Below are positions 22,518 to 33,915 of a DNA stretch of 64,000 nucleotides, piece by piece; the first letter of the stretch is position 1, and each line of letters begins with the position of its first letter. The translations under genes and the position numbers were made by a program. The stretch comes from Byssochlamys sp. IMV 00236 (lineage: Eukaryota > Ascomycota > Eurotiomycetes > Eurotiales > Thermoascaceae). Location of the stretch: NCBI GenBank assembly GCA_001931875.2, contig MSJH02000650.1:62001-126000 (forward strand), read 5' to 3'. Under the pieces are notes generated by a model. The model was not told where the DNA came from. It worked only from the letters and a program-made list of their open reading frames with translations, and searched no databases.

Positions 22518-23850
22518 TTATCGAATAACCGCCTCTCCCATCCAATCTGGATCTTCCAGAGCCAACCCCTTCCCTCCAACGAGCCCACGGCTGCTCTCCG
22601 GCCTGTCATGATCCGCAGCGTCCTTTCTGCCACGGAGCGACTTGCGCATGCTATGTCTCCTTGAATGAGCACCCGCAGCAGCTGCACTTGCAGCGACACG
22701 TCTCCGATCTTCGTCACGCGCGAAAACCTGAAAACCACGAACATGTGTGTCTTTGCCGTTTTGGTGGTTCTCGCAGATTCGGACTTGGAGGACCATAGCT
22801 TTGAGGATATTTCCCGATGAGGGGTCATCAGAATCGTCTGACTCTGTAGTGTCGTCGTCGTCGTCGCCTGCTCCTGCGTCTGATCCGTCGCTCAGAATGT
22901 CATCCTGGCCTCTGGATCTGCGCAAGTTCTTCCGCCGTCTGCGTTTCTTTGCGACATCACCCCAGCCACCAGTTGATCCTCCGACACCGTCCAATGGAAT
23001 ATCAACCCAGCCGCAGGGTCCCTCGCCCTCCCACGCAGCGAACTCCACTAAGTCATTGCCTCCCATGCCCGCTAGAAATACCATCTTCGTCGGTGTGTAA
23101 CTTTCATCGAGTTCAAAGTCCAGGTACACTCTGATCTTCACGACGGCAACAAGTTTGAAGAAGTGTAATGTCAACGTGTGTGGTTGTGGGCCGTCTGATT
23201 GCCAGAATTGTGAGGGAGACGGATGCCGTAGTGCTGCGACGCCGCAGCCGGGCTTATGTGTTGAAACGGTCCAGGAAGCAAGAGAGGATATTTCGCGAAG
23301 ATTGGGTGGTAATGGCGAGGGAGACTGGTCTTTTTGTTGCCAGTCAGTCAGTCAGCGGGAGCTTCGTAATGTAGGGCCAGACCGTCGAGTCCCACGACGA
23401 GATATTGACCTGCACAGACAGAGAATTTGCATGTTAAGACTTACTGCGATCCCGCATCTCCTCATCCTCGTCCTCTTCTTGCCCTTCAAAATCCTCGTCT
23501 TCCTCACCGATCTCTCGCTCCCCTTCCATGTCACCCTCTCCATCTGGATCGACTTCATGCCCCATCTGCCCGTCTGGATTCATTTCCAGGTCCTCGTCGA
23601 CTTCCTCTTCCATTTCCTCCGCCTCTATCCGATCGGTATCCTCCGCCTGGCTAGCCTGGAATCGCGCCATAGCTGCAACGCGACGCGGATCCATAGCTGC
23701 GGCAGCTTCGTACGGAATCGGTGACTGGCCCAGCTGCGTATGCATCACATCCGCCGCATTTCTGGGAGGCGGCGTCTGAAAATCAGATCGTGTCCGAGCC
23801 GGTTGTGATCTTCCATCAGGCGGTCGTCGCAGAATGGGATTGCGGGGCAT
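22518..23850 (-). CDS. apc10: Anaphase-promoting complex subunit 10 (DOC domain)
   Basis: Two exons on the minus strand: 23850-23445 and 23329-22518 (405 aa). The 115-nt intron uses a GTAAGT donor and an unusual caaaaag acceptor, which is the one that keeps phase into the DOC domain. The DOC domain (about residues 150-345) shows EISSLASWTVSTHKPGCGV, ALRHPSPSQFWQSDGPQPH, VYLDFELDESYTPTKM, GWVDIPLDG, VLQVRICENHQNGKDTHVRG and FQVFARD, all hallmarks of Apc10/Doc1, which recruits D-box substrates to the APC/C. The N-terminal 135 residues are fungal-specific and very acidic. A second acidic insert splits the DOC domain. The terminus is Arg-rich and ends EAVIR, an IR tail as used by Doc1 to dock on Cdc27. 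Confidence 0.9.
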
Positions 23851-25445
23851 TATTGTCCGGTTATTCTTATTCCTTCCCTGGATTTAACCTTTTTTTGGTT
23901 GACTTCGGCAATCCAATTCCAGATATAATTGAGATCAGAGCATAGCAGAATATTAGTTGAATGGGTAGTTTCGTGGATATTGCCCAATGACAAGTAAAAG
24001 CTGTTGCTGTAGTATAGCTTTACAATCTTATGTTTACTCCGGCATACTTAACTAGCTCTGAGCTCTCACCGCGTTGGAGAGAGTCTGGACCGTCACGTGA
24101 GAGATATGTGCCCTACAATCAGTTGATGATATCTCTATGGTAAGGTCTGCTTTATGCTTTATATTTATATAGAGCTCTGCTGCATGATCTTTTGGATCAT
24201 AAATAACACTGTCGGTCTTTTGAAAGAGAGATGAGAGATCCATGCGTTTAGGAGCTATGTACTGTACATACATTTAGTATGGTTGCTCAGACAGACCGCC
24301 AGACCAACTAAGTACATACAATACAATAGTTACCTCGAAGGATGTAAATGACCCAGATATTATTGTTATTAATGCCTTGTGATTTCTGCTACCTGACTAA
24401 AGTACCAACGATGAAGTTACCCCAAGGTTCTTTACAGGCTGATCTACTTCCCCCCCTGGCAACTTTCGATCCCATTCAGACATCGGACTAGATACCCACG
24501 CATATACTCCTTCGGCTTCTTTATCCATCATTGAAAATATATGGCGTGCTATCAAGGCCTCTATCCCACCTGTCTACCTTGCTGAACTTCTGCATCTCGC
24601 TTCTGCGCCGCTCTTCTCCAGCTAAAGGGAGTAGACCCAACCCAATCCAGCTTCCACAACTCAACGCCTAGGAGAAATAAAAGCGCATGAATAAATACTA
24701 TTCCCGATTTGCGTATGGTAATGACGTGTCTAAAGACGGCGTGATTTGTCGCAGTGATGTATAGGACGGACGGAGAAGACAGTTATGAAGGATTAGAAAA
24801 GGAACTGGTTTCTCCATATGTCGTATGTAAATTGACTTGGAGATAGAAACATGGTGTGTATTTCACGAACTTTGCTGTCTTGATTGGGTCCGACAAGGTC
24901 GAGTGTTTTCTTCCCGGAAAGCAAAAGCATGAGGACGGGGCAATAGAAGGGCGAAAAAGGCGATATTGAGCCGCAATCTCCCAGATCGTATAAGAAAAGT
25001 ACATCATGCCCCGTGGCAGATGAGCATGGGATGCTCGTTAAGGACATCAATGGTTTCAAAAGGACATCCTGCGGGGGTCGTTCTCACAGCGAACTGAAAC
25101 GAAATGACGCCGCCACAGCTGCTGTTTAGAAGGGTAAATAAAGAACTTATAAATCCAAGCTTATTAACGGGTATCGTATTCTCAAGTGTCCTTGTAAAGC
25201 GGACAGCCGATGTCACAGCCGATGTCTTTCCTGGAAACTATAGGAAATAAGCCTCGACGCCTTGCTCGTATGCTATGGTACATTGAAGGCTGTCTAAAAA
25301 ATTATGTAAAAAAGGCATAACGATGATACATGAAAAGCAAAAGACCTCTTGTTCCTTTTTTCTTTCATAGCCTTCATTATCGAGCCGTCGATCGATATTT
25401 TTGCCAAATCTAGATTTTGTCAAAGAAAGAAAGAGAAGAGTTCGT
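23851..25445. other. Intergenic, 1.6 kb
   Basis: No gene is supported. It is AT-rich, with short non-conserved ORFs on both strands. No tRNA or repeat was found by eye. Confidence 0.5.
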
Positions 25446-27068
25446 CTAGATATTAACGTATCCCAGTTTCTCCCCGACTTTCACGCGCTGCCCCTGCTGG
25501 ATGGTCCACGTCCATCCTCCCTCCCGTTCATCTGTCCAGCCAGCATCGAAGCTCTTTCGCGCGCCGATCGGTGCTTCAAAAACGAGGACGATGGTGCTAC
25601 CCAGCTGGAAACCGCCCATCTCCTCGCCCCGCTTCAAAGGATGGCCGCCCAGGATCTTGCTGGCGTTCCTGTAGGTTGCTTCCGCGAAGCCAGAGTACCT
25701 CTCTCCACGCTCTGCAGCGACGGCAGCGGCACGATCAGCAGCCGTATCGGTCGTGAGACTGTTGGTCCGCAGCTCAGAGTCGAAGTTAATCTTGATCGAG
25801 CCAACATTTGTGGCACCGACAGGGGTATAGCTGAAGAAACCCCAGCGCCAGCGACCGAGGAGCACGACGCGCTCATTCAAAGTAAAGAGTCCTGGAAGCG
25901 TGCGTTGAAGGTATGGTGAGACGGAATAGAGTTCCCCTGCGAAGTGACGACGCCTTTCCACAACCCAGGAAACGGGTGAGTGGAAGCGATGGTAATCACC
26001 GGGGGCGAGATAAATCACGACGTAGTGAAGAGCGGTATCTGATGCGGGCTTCGGAGAGTACCATGGAGTACCATCACCCAGATCAAGCTGCTTTTTGACC
26101 TCCACTCCCGTACTCTCTTTCGATGTCGTCGAAGCATCGAGGGATGGCTCCTTTTTGCCTTCCGCTTTCTTGTCGCCCGACAGCAGAGTGGGCAACGTGT
26201 AGGATATACCGTTCATCCGCGCAAATTCTTCATCAGCTGCCACATTTGTAGGGTCTGGCTCCTGGTTATCGAGTTTCGCGTCCGAGTCGACTGCAGAGGG
26301 AGTTGTGTCTCCCAACAAAGCCTCCAAACGATACGTCATGCCCTTGACCTGCTCAACCTCACCTCTTTCGATCAAGCCGAACTGTAGCACCCGGCCATCT
26401 GAAGGTGATACGATAGCGCGAGGATCATTGTCAATAGGTCGCACACCTGGCTTTAGTGTGCGATAGAAGAAGGCAGCGAGATTTGGGTAGGCGTGTAGAT
26501 CTGACTCCGCTACCTCGTCGAGATTGACTCCAAAGATCCAGGAGTATAATTTGAAGCCCGGAACGCGTAGAGGATATGGTATCTCTAGCTCATTAAACTG
26601 GCCCCAGAGACGTGACAAAGCTTTGAGCGGCAAAGTTGACATGATTTGAACCTGCCATGGCCCGCTTGGGCGGATCCTTTTGCGATGAGGTATCACTCTA
26701 TTTTCCTCGTCCTCGAGATCTTGGATTGCTTGCCTGTCGCTTTCGGCTCGTTTCATCTTGTAGAATTGGAAAAGGCCCAGAAAGACCACGCCCAGTGCGA
26801 TTGGAATGGGGCGCCATTCTATCTTGGTGTTCCCCCAAGCGGTTCTCAATCTAGAGCTAAACGACTCTTTACCACCGGGTTGGCCACCCTCCTTGCGGTC
26901 ATCTTTCTGGTTTTCCTGCTGGGTGTTATTTCGGGCCCTGGATGAAGAGAGTTGTCTGCGGTTGAACGTGTACTGCGAGCTCCTCAGCACCACTGTTGCC
27001 GCCAGACCCCGACGGGATACAGCATGCCTGTAGAACAGGGCAGAATGGGTGGAGAGGCGCAAGGCCAT
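25446..27068 (-). CDS. psd1: Mitochondrial phosphatidylserine decarboxylase
   Basis: Single exon of 540 aa. The N-terminus is Arg/Ser-rich with few acids (MALRLSTHSALFYRHAVSRR), a mitochondrial presequence. A hydrophobic stretch follows at about 92-103 (IPIALGVVFLGLFQF), the inner-membrane anchor. The catalytic domain has VSPSDGRVLQFG (the Asp-Gly of the family), YLAPGDYHRFHSPV with the conserved His, and LNERVVLLGRWRWG. The autocleavage motif LGST lies at residues 489-492, where Ser491 becomes the pyruvoyl group; the remaining about 50 residues form the alpha subunit. Reaction: phosphatidylserine to phosphatidylethanolamine + CO2. Residues about 255-335 form a low-complexity insert between the two halves. 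Divergent from the ubiquitin-domain gene at 27726. Confidence 0.96.
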   Translation of the reverse strand: MALRLSTHSALFYRHAVSRRGLAATVVLRSSQYTFNRRQLSSSRARNNTQQENQKDDRKEGGQPGGKESFSSRLRTAWGNTKIEWRPIPIALGVVFLGLFQFYKMKRAESDRQAIQDLEDEENRVIPHRKRIRPSGPWQVQIMSTLPLKALSRLWGQFNELEIPYPLRVPGFKLYSWIFGVNLDEVAESDLHAYPNLAAFFYRTLKPGVRPIDNDPRAIVSPSDGRVLQFGLIERGEVEQVKGMTYRLEALLGDTTPSAVDSDAKLDNQEPDPTNVAADEEFARMNGISYTLPTLLSGDKKAEGKKEPSLDASTTSKESTGVEVKKQLDLGDGTPWYSPKPASDTALHYVVIYLAPGDYHRFHSPVSWVVERRRHFAGELYSVSPYLQRTLPGLFTLNERVVLLGRWRWGFFSYTPVGATNVGSIKINFDSELRTNSLTTDTAADRAAAVAAERGERYSGFAEATYRNASKILGGHPLKRGEEMGGFQLGSTIVLVFEAPIGARKSFDAGWTDEREGGWTWTIQQGQRVKVGEKLGYVNI

Positions 27069-27725
27069 GATGCCACTCTACTCCATCCGCTCCTACTTCA
27101 GTGTATTGTCTCAATTAGCCGCTGTACAGAGGGCAGATTACCGTGAATCTCTGGACAAGTTGTTTGGAGAATCTGAGAATCTTGGATCTTTTTGGCCGCA
27201 CGCGCAGTGAAGTCACCGCTCACCGCCCGGCAGATCAACCCGTGATCGGAGGCCCGGAACATTGTTGATCCGCGTGAGAGAGCGCGACATCAATGGAAGC
27301 TGCATCTCTTCTGTTGGTGATACAAGCAAAATGATTGCTGACAGAGGCTGATGGCGTCTTGACACGTCTAGAAGGGCGGTACTGGAGAGTGTTTGCTGCG
27401 GTGCAGTGCTTGTCATACAAGTGGTGGGGTTGGCCAGCTCTCGATGCCCATTGCCTCCGAGAGGCCACCGTCACTCTTAACCACCACATAACTACCTATC
27501 TATCTATTGCGCTGTCCTCCGGAGTGCACTGCAGCTCTTCAAGTATATCCTGGGGTGTCGATCTTTTTAATACCACCAGTTACCTACGGTGCAATCTCAT
27601 TTAGCTTTGAACTGCCGATTCTCCGGAGTGCGGTTAACTTGCCTCTTCGGCCGCATAACTATGAGTTGTTGAATCGCTAACCGCCATCTCCAGCAACCTA
27701 ATCTGCTGTGATAACCCATCAAATA
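27069..27725. other. Shared upstream region, 0.66 kb
   Basis: Lies between divergent PSD1 and the UBL gene, so it serves as promoter for both. No gene is seen inside. Confidence 0.5.
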
Positions 27726-29805
27726 ATGGCGTCTGAGGGAGCCCCTCTTGAGGGCTCTACTTCCGTGGAGCCCTTGCAGCCTGCACGGACGATTGCGCTG
27801 CAAGTATTGTCGCCTTCGCTGAACCCGCCAAATCGCATCACGTTCGAGAGCCTTCCCCTGACCATCACCGTCGCGGATCTCAAGTCCCGCATCGCAGAGC
27901 GCATACCGGATAGACCTAGCGCTGACAAGCAGAGGCTTATATATCGAGGCAAGCCTCTTTCCGATGATCATGCTGTTTTGCAAGATATACTAGAATCGTC
28001 TGAGGTGAGTCCATTTTCCTGCGGTCTCTGCATTGCATCGAACTGTGAACTGATTATTTCGAGTCAAGGCTGCAATTCATTCAATACATCTTGTCCTTCC
28101 CCCGACCGATATTAGTTCTGCGACTGCGACTCTTCCCACCGGCCCTAGTTCCACGGTACCAGAACCATATAGCGCCTCAAGTCATGCCAATCCTTTGCAG
28201 TCCCCCACAGCTTATACGTCTCAAGCTCAGGCGCAACAAGCCCAAGATATTCGATTCCAAGGACCCTTTTCCCCTCCATCTCCACAACAGGAGTCAGATA
28301 TAGAAGTGGCCCTAAGACGGAACATTGAGGCCCTGCGCCGACAGATCGAATTGCAGGAGCAAAGTAGGTGGCAACCACGACAGCAGAATCCCCATGTAGC
28401 TACTGCTACAGGACGCTCTTACCAGTTCGCCAACCCGCTTACTACTCAACCATTCCATCCGCCACCACAATATCCGAATCTCTTGCATCGACCGGCCCCA
28501 GCCGCAGGAGCAACCACAACACAGTCCTATGGGGTAAACACCCGGTCCCCACAAGGAACTGCCAATCCATCTCTTTCAGCAGCGAACGAAGTCCAATCAC
28601 CACAAGCCAATGGAGCAATGCAAACAAGGCTTCAGAGGTTGCAGCAACAAGTTACGTACATGGAAAGCCAGCTGGGTTTAGGGCTGGCGCCGCCCGTTGA
28701 CCTGATAGCTAGGACCAGGACCGAGTTGTATGGCCTGCTAGATGATCAGTTCCGGAATCCTGTCGCTCCCAGAGATGGCCATATTGAAGCATTGCTTGCC
28801 CGCGTGTTGAACATATACATGCGCGCCGATCGTATTCGAGTTTCGCAGTCAAGGAGCAATGATGTGAATATATCAACAACCCAGAACACGGGCCAGGCTC
28901 CGCTTTATCTGCTTTCATCACCCGCAGGTCATCATTCATTGGTAGCTTCTCCTGCCGGAGCAGCCACAATAGAGTCTTGGCTAGCTGCGCGCCGTGTGTC
29001 TCAAACGTCCAGGTCAGGACCATCGGCTGTGCAGGGACAGGCCCGAGGTCGAAGGCCACAGAGAAATCCGGGCGCAGTCATGATGGAGAACGCTGTTCGA
29101 CATGCTCTACTGAATCAACAACGTGCACAGCAAAACCGACAGGCCGCTCTCGCTCGAAATGCCAGGCGTGCATGGCTGTTCATCCGGTTATACTTCTTTT
29201 GCTACCTCTTTAGCGAGTCGGGTACCTGGTCGCGCATCATCTTTGTCACCCTTGCTGTTCTGATCTCTATTCTTTCGGAGACGAGCCTTCCGCAACAATT
29301 CCAGCAAGCCGTGGTCGCCCCAGTTCAAAGACATCTAGAAGGCCTAGTTCACGTTGGAGGTGATGCGCAGATCCAACCCATTGTACCCCCACGCCAGGAT
29401 GGCGACAATGCGCCAGTGCAGAGTCAAGGCATACAGACAGAAGGCGCGCATGATGTTACTGCCGCAGGGACAGAACCTGGAATAATCCCACCTGGAGTGC
29501 CGCCGGTTGGGATGCAACAGCGATTAAGGAGGGTAGAGAGGTATTTAGCTCTGTTCTTCGCGAGCTTGGTTCCAGGCGTTGGAGAGAGACAGGTTGAGGC
29601 GAGCAATGCAGCCCAAGCTCAGGCTGCATTGAATGCGGTACGAGCGCGGGAAGAGGAGCAGAGGCGTCTCGAGAATGCCGAGGCTGATGGGACCGGTGGT
29701 GATCCCCAGCCAGAAAACCAACAGCATCCTCCTGAGTTGGAGGCAAACGATGCAAGCGATGAACGTACAAGGATACCCGTCAATGAAGGTGGCGAAGTGC
29801 ACTGA
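27726..29805 (+). CDS. Ubiquitin-like domain membrane protein, Herp/Usa1-like
   Basis: Two exons: 27726-28004 and 28069-29805 (671 aa; intron 64 nt). The ATG at 27726 (aaataATGG) is the first in frame. A ubiquitin-like domain occupies about residues 22-105 (IALQVLSPSL, ITVADLKSRIAERIPDRPSA, KQRLIYRGKPLSDD, HSIHLVLPP). A long Gln/Pro/Ala-rich disordered region follows. Two closely spaced hydrophobic segments lie at about 460-498 (AWLFIRLYFFCYLFS and IIFVTLAVLISIL), giving a hairpin-like membrane topology. The C-terminus is disordered with an Ala/Arg/Glu helix. The UBL plus a double membrane segment is the layout of mammalian Herp and fungal Usa1, which organise the Hrd1 ER-associated degradation complex. 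The domain call is firm; the ERAD role is inference. Confidence 0.8.
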
Positions 29806-30531
29806 GGCATTAGCGTCTGTACTGCTTTAAACTTTCACGTTGGGATGTCTCTTTTTCTCTTCCTTCGACATATTCACTTCGAGGACTCTTTTATCACGAT
29901 GCGGCGTTGCTGGGCAGGAAGACAATTCCTCTGTATAGGACCTGATTATAGCATGTCTAACTCGTTACTGAACACGAAAGCTGATAGTAATCCTATCATA
30001 TTAATGCGGACATGCTCAATAGTAAAAGGTTTCTCGCCATTAATGCGCCCCAAAGATAAACAACGCTGTCTTTCGCAGAAGCCTTGTTTCGATTCTACTT
30101 GTTACCAATATCTGTATTTCCTGACTTCAGGTCTGCTTTACTCAAAAACAGCCAACACACGGCAATAAAGAACTTCAAACCCATTGTCCTTCGTCAACCA
30201 GCTCCCGAAACAGCGCCTAAACTCAGAAAGCATCATAATCGATGTTCTACCAGTATCTGTAGTTCTAATCGACGAAATCTGTCTCCTACGTGAAAGCGCT
30301 GTGTCACCAAGGTACAGCACTGATTTATTCCATCTGACAAGCCATTCAGGTATCTGTGATCGTTTCGCAATCTTCTACGTTCTGAAGTCGGATTGAATAG
30401 ATATAAATAATCGTAGCAGAACAGTCAGAAGATCATCGAAAGTGGTAATGCTAGATACAAGAGACCCAAAGAAGTATTAGACTCAGTCAATACTTGCGTT
30501 CTGACCTGACCATAGAAGCTCCATGAGCATG
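29806..30531. other. Intergenic between convergent genes, 0.7 kb
   Basis: 3' flanks of the UBL gene (plus) and the histidine-phosphatase-fold gene (minus). I see nothing else. Confidence 0.5.
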
Positions 30532-31847
30532 TCATAGCTTCGTAGATGGTGGCATCGCCGCGTATTGTCTGCTTGAGGTAGGTGGTTCAGTCGGTGGTGC
30601 CATTGGACCGGTGTCAAACGATTCATCGCCGTTGAAGTGCCTGCGTAGATTGTTAAAATAGTCTGCTTATACATGCGAGGGGTTTATACGACAAAAGGAA
30701 CACCATGAAAGAGATGAGAAAATAGGAAGGGGGGTATACTGACCAGCCTCTCTCTGCACCATTGCTTAGAAAACTGCAGTCACCATTCGAGACACAGTCC
30801 CATCCGCCACCAACTCCTCGTCCTCCTCTCCAGTCAGGGACTTTGACTTCGGGTCGTGTTATTTTAGTCCCCGGCGCAAGACGTTCATTTTGCTGCATTG
30901 AAGAGTCTTGCTGCGAGATATCGGAAGGACTTTGTTGCCTCCTTACGAAAGTGCTCAAGCAAGAAGTGAATACGTTGAAATCCTCCTCATTGGGATCCTC
31001 TGGCATGTTTCCAGTCAAAGCCCGTCCCATTGCAATAAGTGGTGCAGCATGAGAGCATATTAAGATAGCTTTGCTGGACCGCGCCTCAGGCGGTTGATTT
31101 GCTTCGAGGGTATTGATCTCATTGTCAAGGTCAGAGATTATAGCTGCCAATGTGGTTGCGACGCGATCATGCAATTGAGTAATCGTTTCCCCTCTTCCTG
31201 AGGGAATGACGCTTGCGGTGTAATGCTCGTCTGGGTTAGGATGCATGATAGTCGGGAAATGAGAACGGAGAGCCAAGGGCGAGGCAGGGGATGGATGGTC
31301 GAAGAATGTACTTGCTCCGAACCATTCTCTGGATATTATTAGCTGTTAGAATGATTGATCGGGGCCTTTTCATGCATATCCAGACGGCGGTCTTTTAGTG
31401 ACTTCGGAGCGTAGTAATGAGATCGAAGAAAAAGGAGTATACTCACCCTAAACCATTCTCGATTCTGACATCCAAGTCCACATCATTCTCACCACCTTGG
31501 TTCTTATAATACTCTTTCAAAGCCTGTACACCAGGTTGTATTGTCTGCAAGCACCTATAGAAAGGGCTGCAGTAGACCCGACATGGCTTTGGCTCGAATT
31601 GCGGACTCACCAAATGTGCGGCAAGTTCGCGGGATTGTTGTACACCGTGAGAAGTCAAGGTTGGATCTGCAGGATTTCCGGTTGGAGTCGGAAATTGTGC
31701 ATGGTATGTTCCTGTCTTCAAGTCTATTGTCCAGTTGAGGCGGTGCTGTATGAATGCGGGGAATGCGAATCAGTTATCATTTGGGGCCGTTATGGAGGGA
31801 ACATCACGTACACCGTGACGGGTCAAGTAGATCCTTTCTAAGGGCAT
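30532..31847 (-). CDS. Histidine-phosphatase-fold (phosphoglycerate-mutase-like) protein, Tfc7-like
   Basis: Four exons on the minus strand: 31847-31812, 31745-31447, 31328-30744 and 30640-30532 (342 aa). Exon 1 is only 36 nt and ends exactly after the catalytic RHG (MPLERIYLTRHG), continuing HRLNWTID. The second core block is VYCSPFYRCLQT with an Arg, then ENGLGEWFG, GRGETITQLHDRV, and ICSHAAPLIAMGRALTG with the second His. These give a complete phosphoglycerate-mutase active site. The C-terminus holds GGWDCVSNGDCSFLSNGAER and WHFNGDESFD, which resembles the C-terminal signature of the tau55/Tfc7 subunit of RNA polymerase III factor TFIIIC. I give that assignment moderate weight; a free phosphatase is the alternative. 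Confidence 0.83.
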
Positions 31848-32214
31848 ATTAATACCTCATTGACCAATCGGTCATCCGCTGCAAAAAATGTACAAAGAAC
31901 TACTTAATGAAAGAGATATCGAAAGCAACTGCGAGCAGATGGATGCATCGGCCGGCAGAATCTACGAGCGGTGAGTCGGTTTACAATACTCGGTCCGCCT
32001 TCGGCAGAAAATTCTACTTTCGGAATGAAGCGATTTGCACGAGATGCATTTGACATTTGACTAGGTCGTATGAACGAGTAAATGACTCTTCAAGCTTTCC
32101 AGGAGATGCTCAAAACATTTCGCCACGCGCCGTCATACAAGCCTTGTAACCCGCTCTCATGTCATGACCACACGCATTCCCGGTACAGAAAAAAAAGCAC
32201 TTTTTTGGGGATAT
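31848..32214. other. Intergenic, 0.37 kb
   Basis: 3' flank of RPS22 and promoter of the phosphatase-fold gene, both on the minus strand. Nothing else is seen. Confidence 0.5.
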
Positions 32215-32990
32215 CTAGTAGAAGAAGCCGAGGATCTTGCCAGCAACGTGCTTGCGACGAGCCTCCTCGTGGTCCATGATACCGGCGGAGGTAGTCAGGA
32301 CGATGAAACCGAACTGACGAGAGGGGAGCAGCTGGACAACCCACTTCTCGAGGTCACGGAGCTGAACGTTGTAACGGGGGTTGATGACACCGGTCTTGTT
32401 CAGGCTGTGAATTCGTCAGAAATAGCTCAATGGCAAAATCCTTGCAGAAACTTACCGGCCGTTAAGCTGGATGACGATCTTGCCGGAGCGGTGGTCGTCA
32501 ACCTCCTCGAACTCGCCAATGTAGCCTGAAGGATATGAAAGTTAGAAATGTGGCGACGAATTAAAATCTGCCCGGAATAGGTTAGAATCCAGGAAGCTTG
32601 TAAGATCTTCGCCAGAAAATAAGTCATCAATATATCGGGAACTTAAAGGGCGGACGTCGTGGAGTGGGTAAAGATCGAAATCGCCGCCTAGTTATCATCC
32701 CGAATGTGGTCTAACATCCTAACATCTGGCGAAGATCAAACAGCTTCTTGGATCCTATTCTATGCCGGAACAGTGTTTGTTCAAAGTAGTGCTAGCATAC
32801 CGTGCTTCTGCATGACGCGGAGGAACTTGACTAGAAAATTGTTAGTATCAAATCTCTCTTCTCATCGTGGCGGTCAGGGGAGCATACCAATGACCTTGGA
32901 AGAAGGACGGATCATGACCTGGCGACGGCCAGCCTTCTCGGCGTTGTTGATGGCGTTGAGCGCATCGTTGAGGACGGAAGTGCGGACCAT
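32215..32990 (-). CDS. rps22: 40S ribosomal protein uS8 (Rps22/S15a)
   Basis: Four exons on the minus strand: 32990-32888, 32830-32801, 32525-32456 and 32404-32215 (130 aa, the exact family length). The protein starts [20 protein letters not shown] and continues [49 protein letters not shown] and the C-terminal block [20 protein letters not shown]. It binds the central domain of 18S rRNA in the small subunit. The introns are 57, 275 and 51 nt. The middle one is about five times longer than its neighbours and holds a long inverted repeat (entered separately). Exon 2 is only 30 nt. Confidence 0.97.
32571..32767 (-). repeat. Long imperfect inverted repeat inside RPS22 intron 2
   Basis: The arms are 32571-32616 and 32725-32767, separated by a 108-nt loop. 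The innermost 13 bp are perfect (TCTGGCGAAGATC against its complement). Outward pairing continues through an AGCTTC block, an ATCCA-type block and a terminal CCGG, with small bulges and mismatches. The stem starts 33 nt after the 5' splice site and ends 45 nt before the 3' splice site, so folding would bring the splice signals to a distance like that of ordinary introns here. Confidence 0.8.
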
Positions 32991-33915
32991 TTTGGCGGTG
33001 TTGGAATGAGATTCTCAAATCAAATCGGGAAATGAGGTATCTAAAAATTCACTGCCCGATACCCACCATTGGAAATGATGGGCAAGGACAAAAAGAGTCA
33101 GCCATCAGTAGCCTTCGAGCCGAAAAGAGTGCCCTTCATGGAAGGGTTCTTTAGCCCGTGCCGCGAGGAGAGAAGCGTATCATCTCGACCGGCGATCGGT
33201 AGCGTGCCTTCGTCGAGGAACATCGTAACACGATCGATTCACACGGTCGCGATGATTGCTCCTCTCAGGCTAGCTGAGGGGCTGCAGGTAGAAGGGAGGA
33301 TGTGACGAATACATACCTCGAGGGATGCTGTGGTGAGAGGCGGGAAACAGCTGCTTGTCGTGGTGAAGAAAAGAAGGACCGGGATGCGTTAGGCTTTGGT
33401 GTTGAGCTCGAGCCTGGTGCGCCCGGTTAGGGTTTCGCCTGCGCAACCCTTATCTGGATCACGTGATAACAACAGATTTGGATGTCTCCTGATCCTTAAG
33501 AGAGTAAGATGGCTGGAAAGTATAATCGGACAGCCAACCTTTCAACTATCGAGATAAAGGGGGACTTTAATGTGACAAGCCGATATAAAATGGTAGGAAG
33601 AGTTCAGAGTATGACATGATTATCTTGATTCGTTCTGCCACTGGCTTTACTAGCATATACATACATGAGTTCAGGACACAGTGAATCTTGAAGCGCTAGA
33701 GTAACATAATGCACAGGTCTGCCTGTTCGCCTGTCCAGTTGCAGGGAAAGGTGCAATCGAAAAGAGAACAACTAAAAGAGATATTACAGTAATTTTGAGT
33801 ATCCGGGGAAGAAGGCAATGCATGAAACAGAATCGCAGACACCGATTCTAATGTCCGCTAGAAGTAAGACCCGTGCCGGAAAAGAATAGAAGGCAATTCA
33901 GAACCTCGTCAACGT
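32991..33915. other. Intergenic, 0.9 kb; RPS22 leader and ERG6 3' flank
   Basis: The RPS22 half contains a possible leader intron on the minus strand (donor GTATGT at 33316, acceptor tttttag at 33041). The ERG6 half is its 3' flank. No other gene is supported. Confidence 0.45.
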
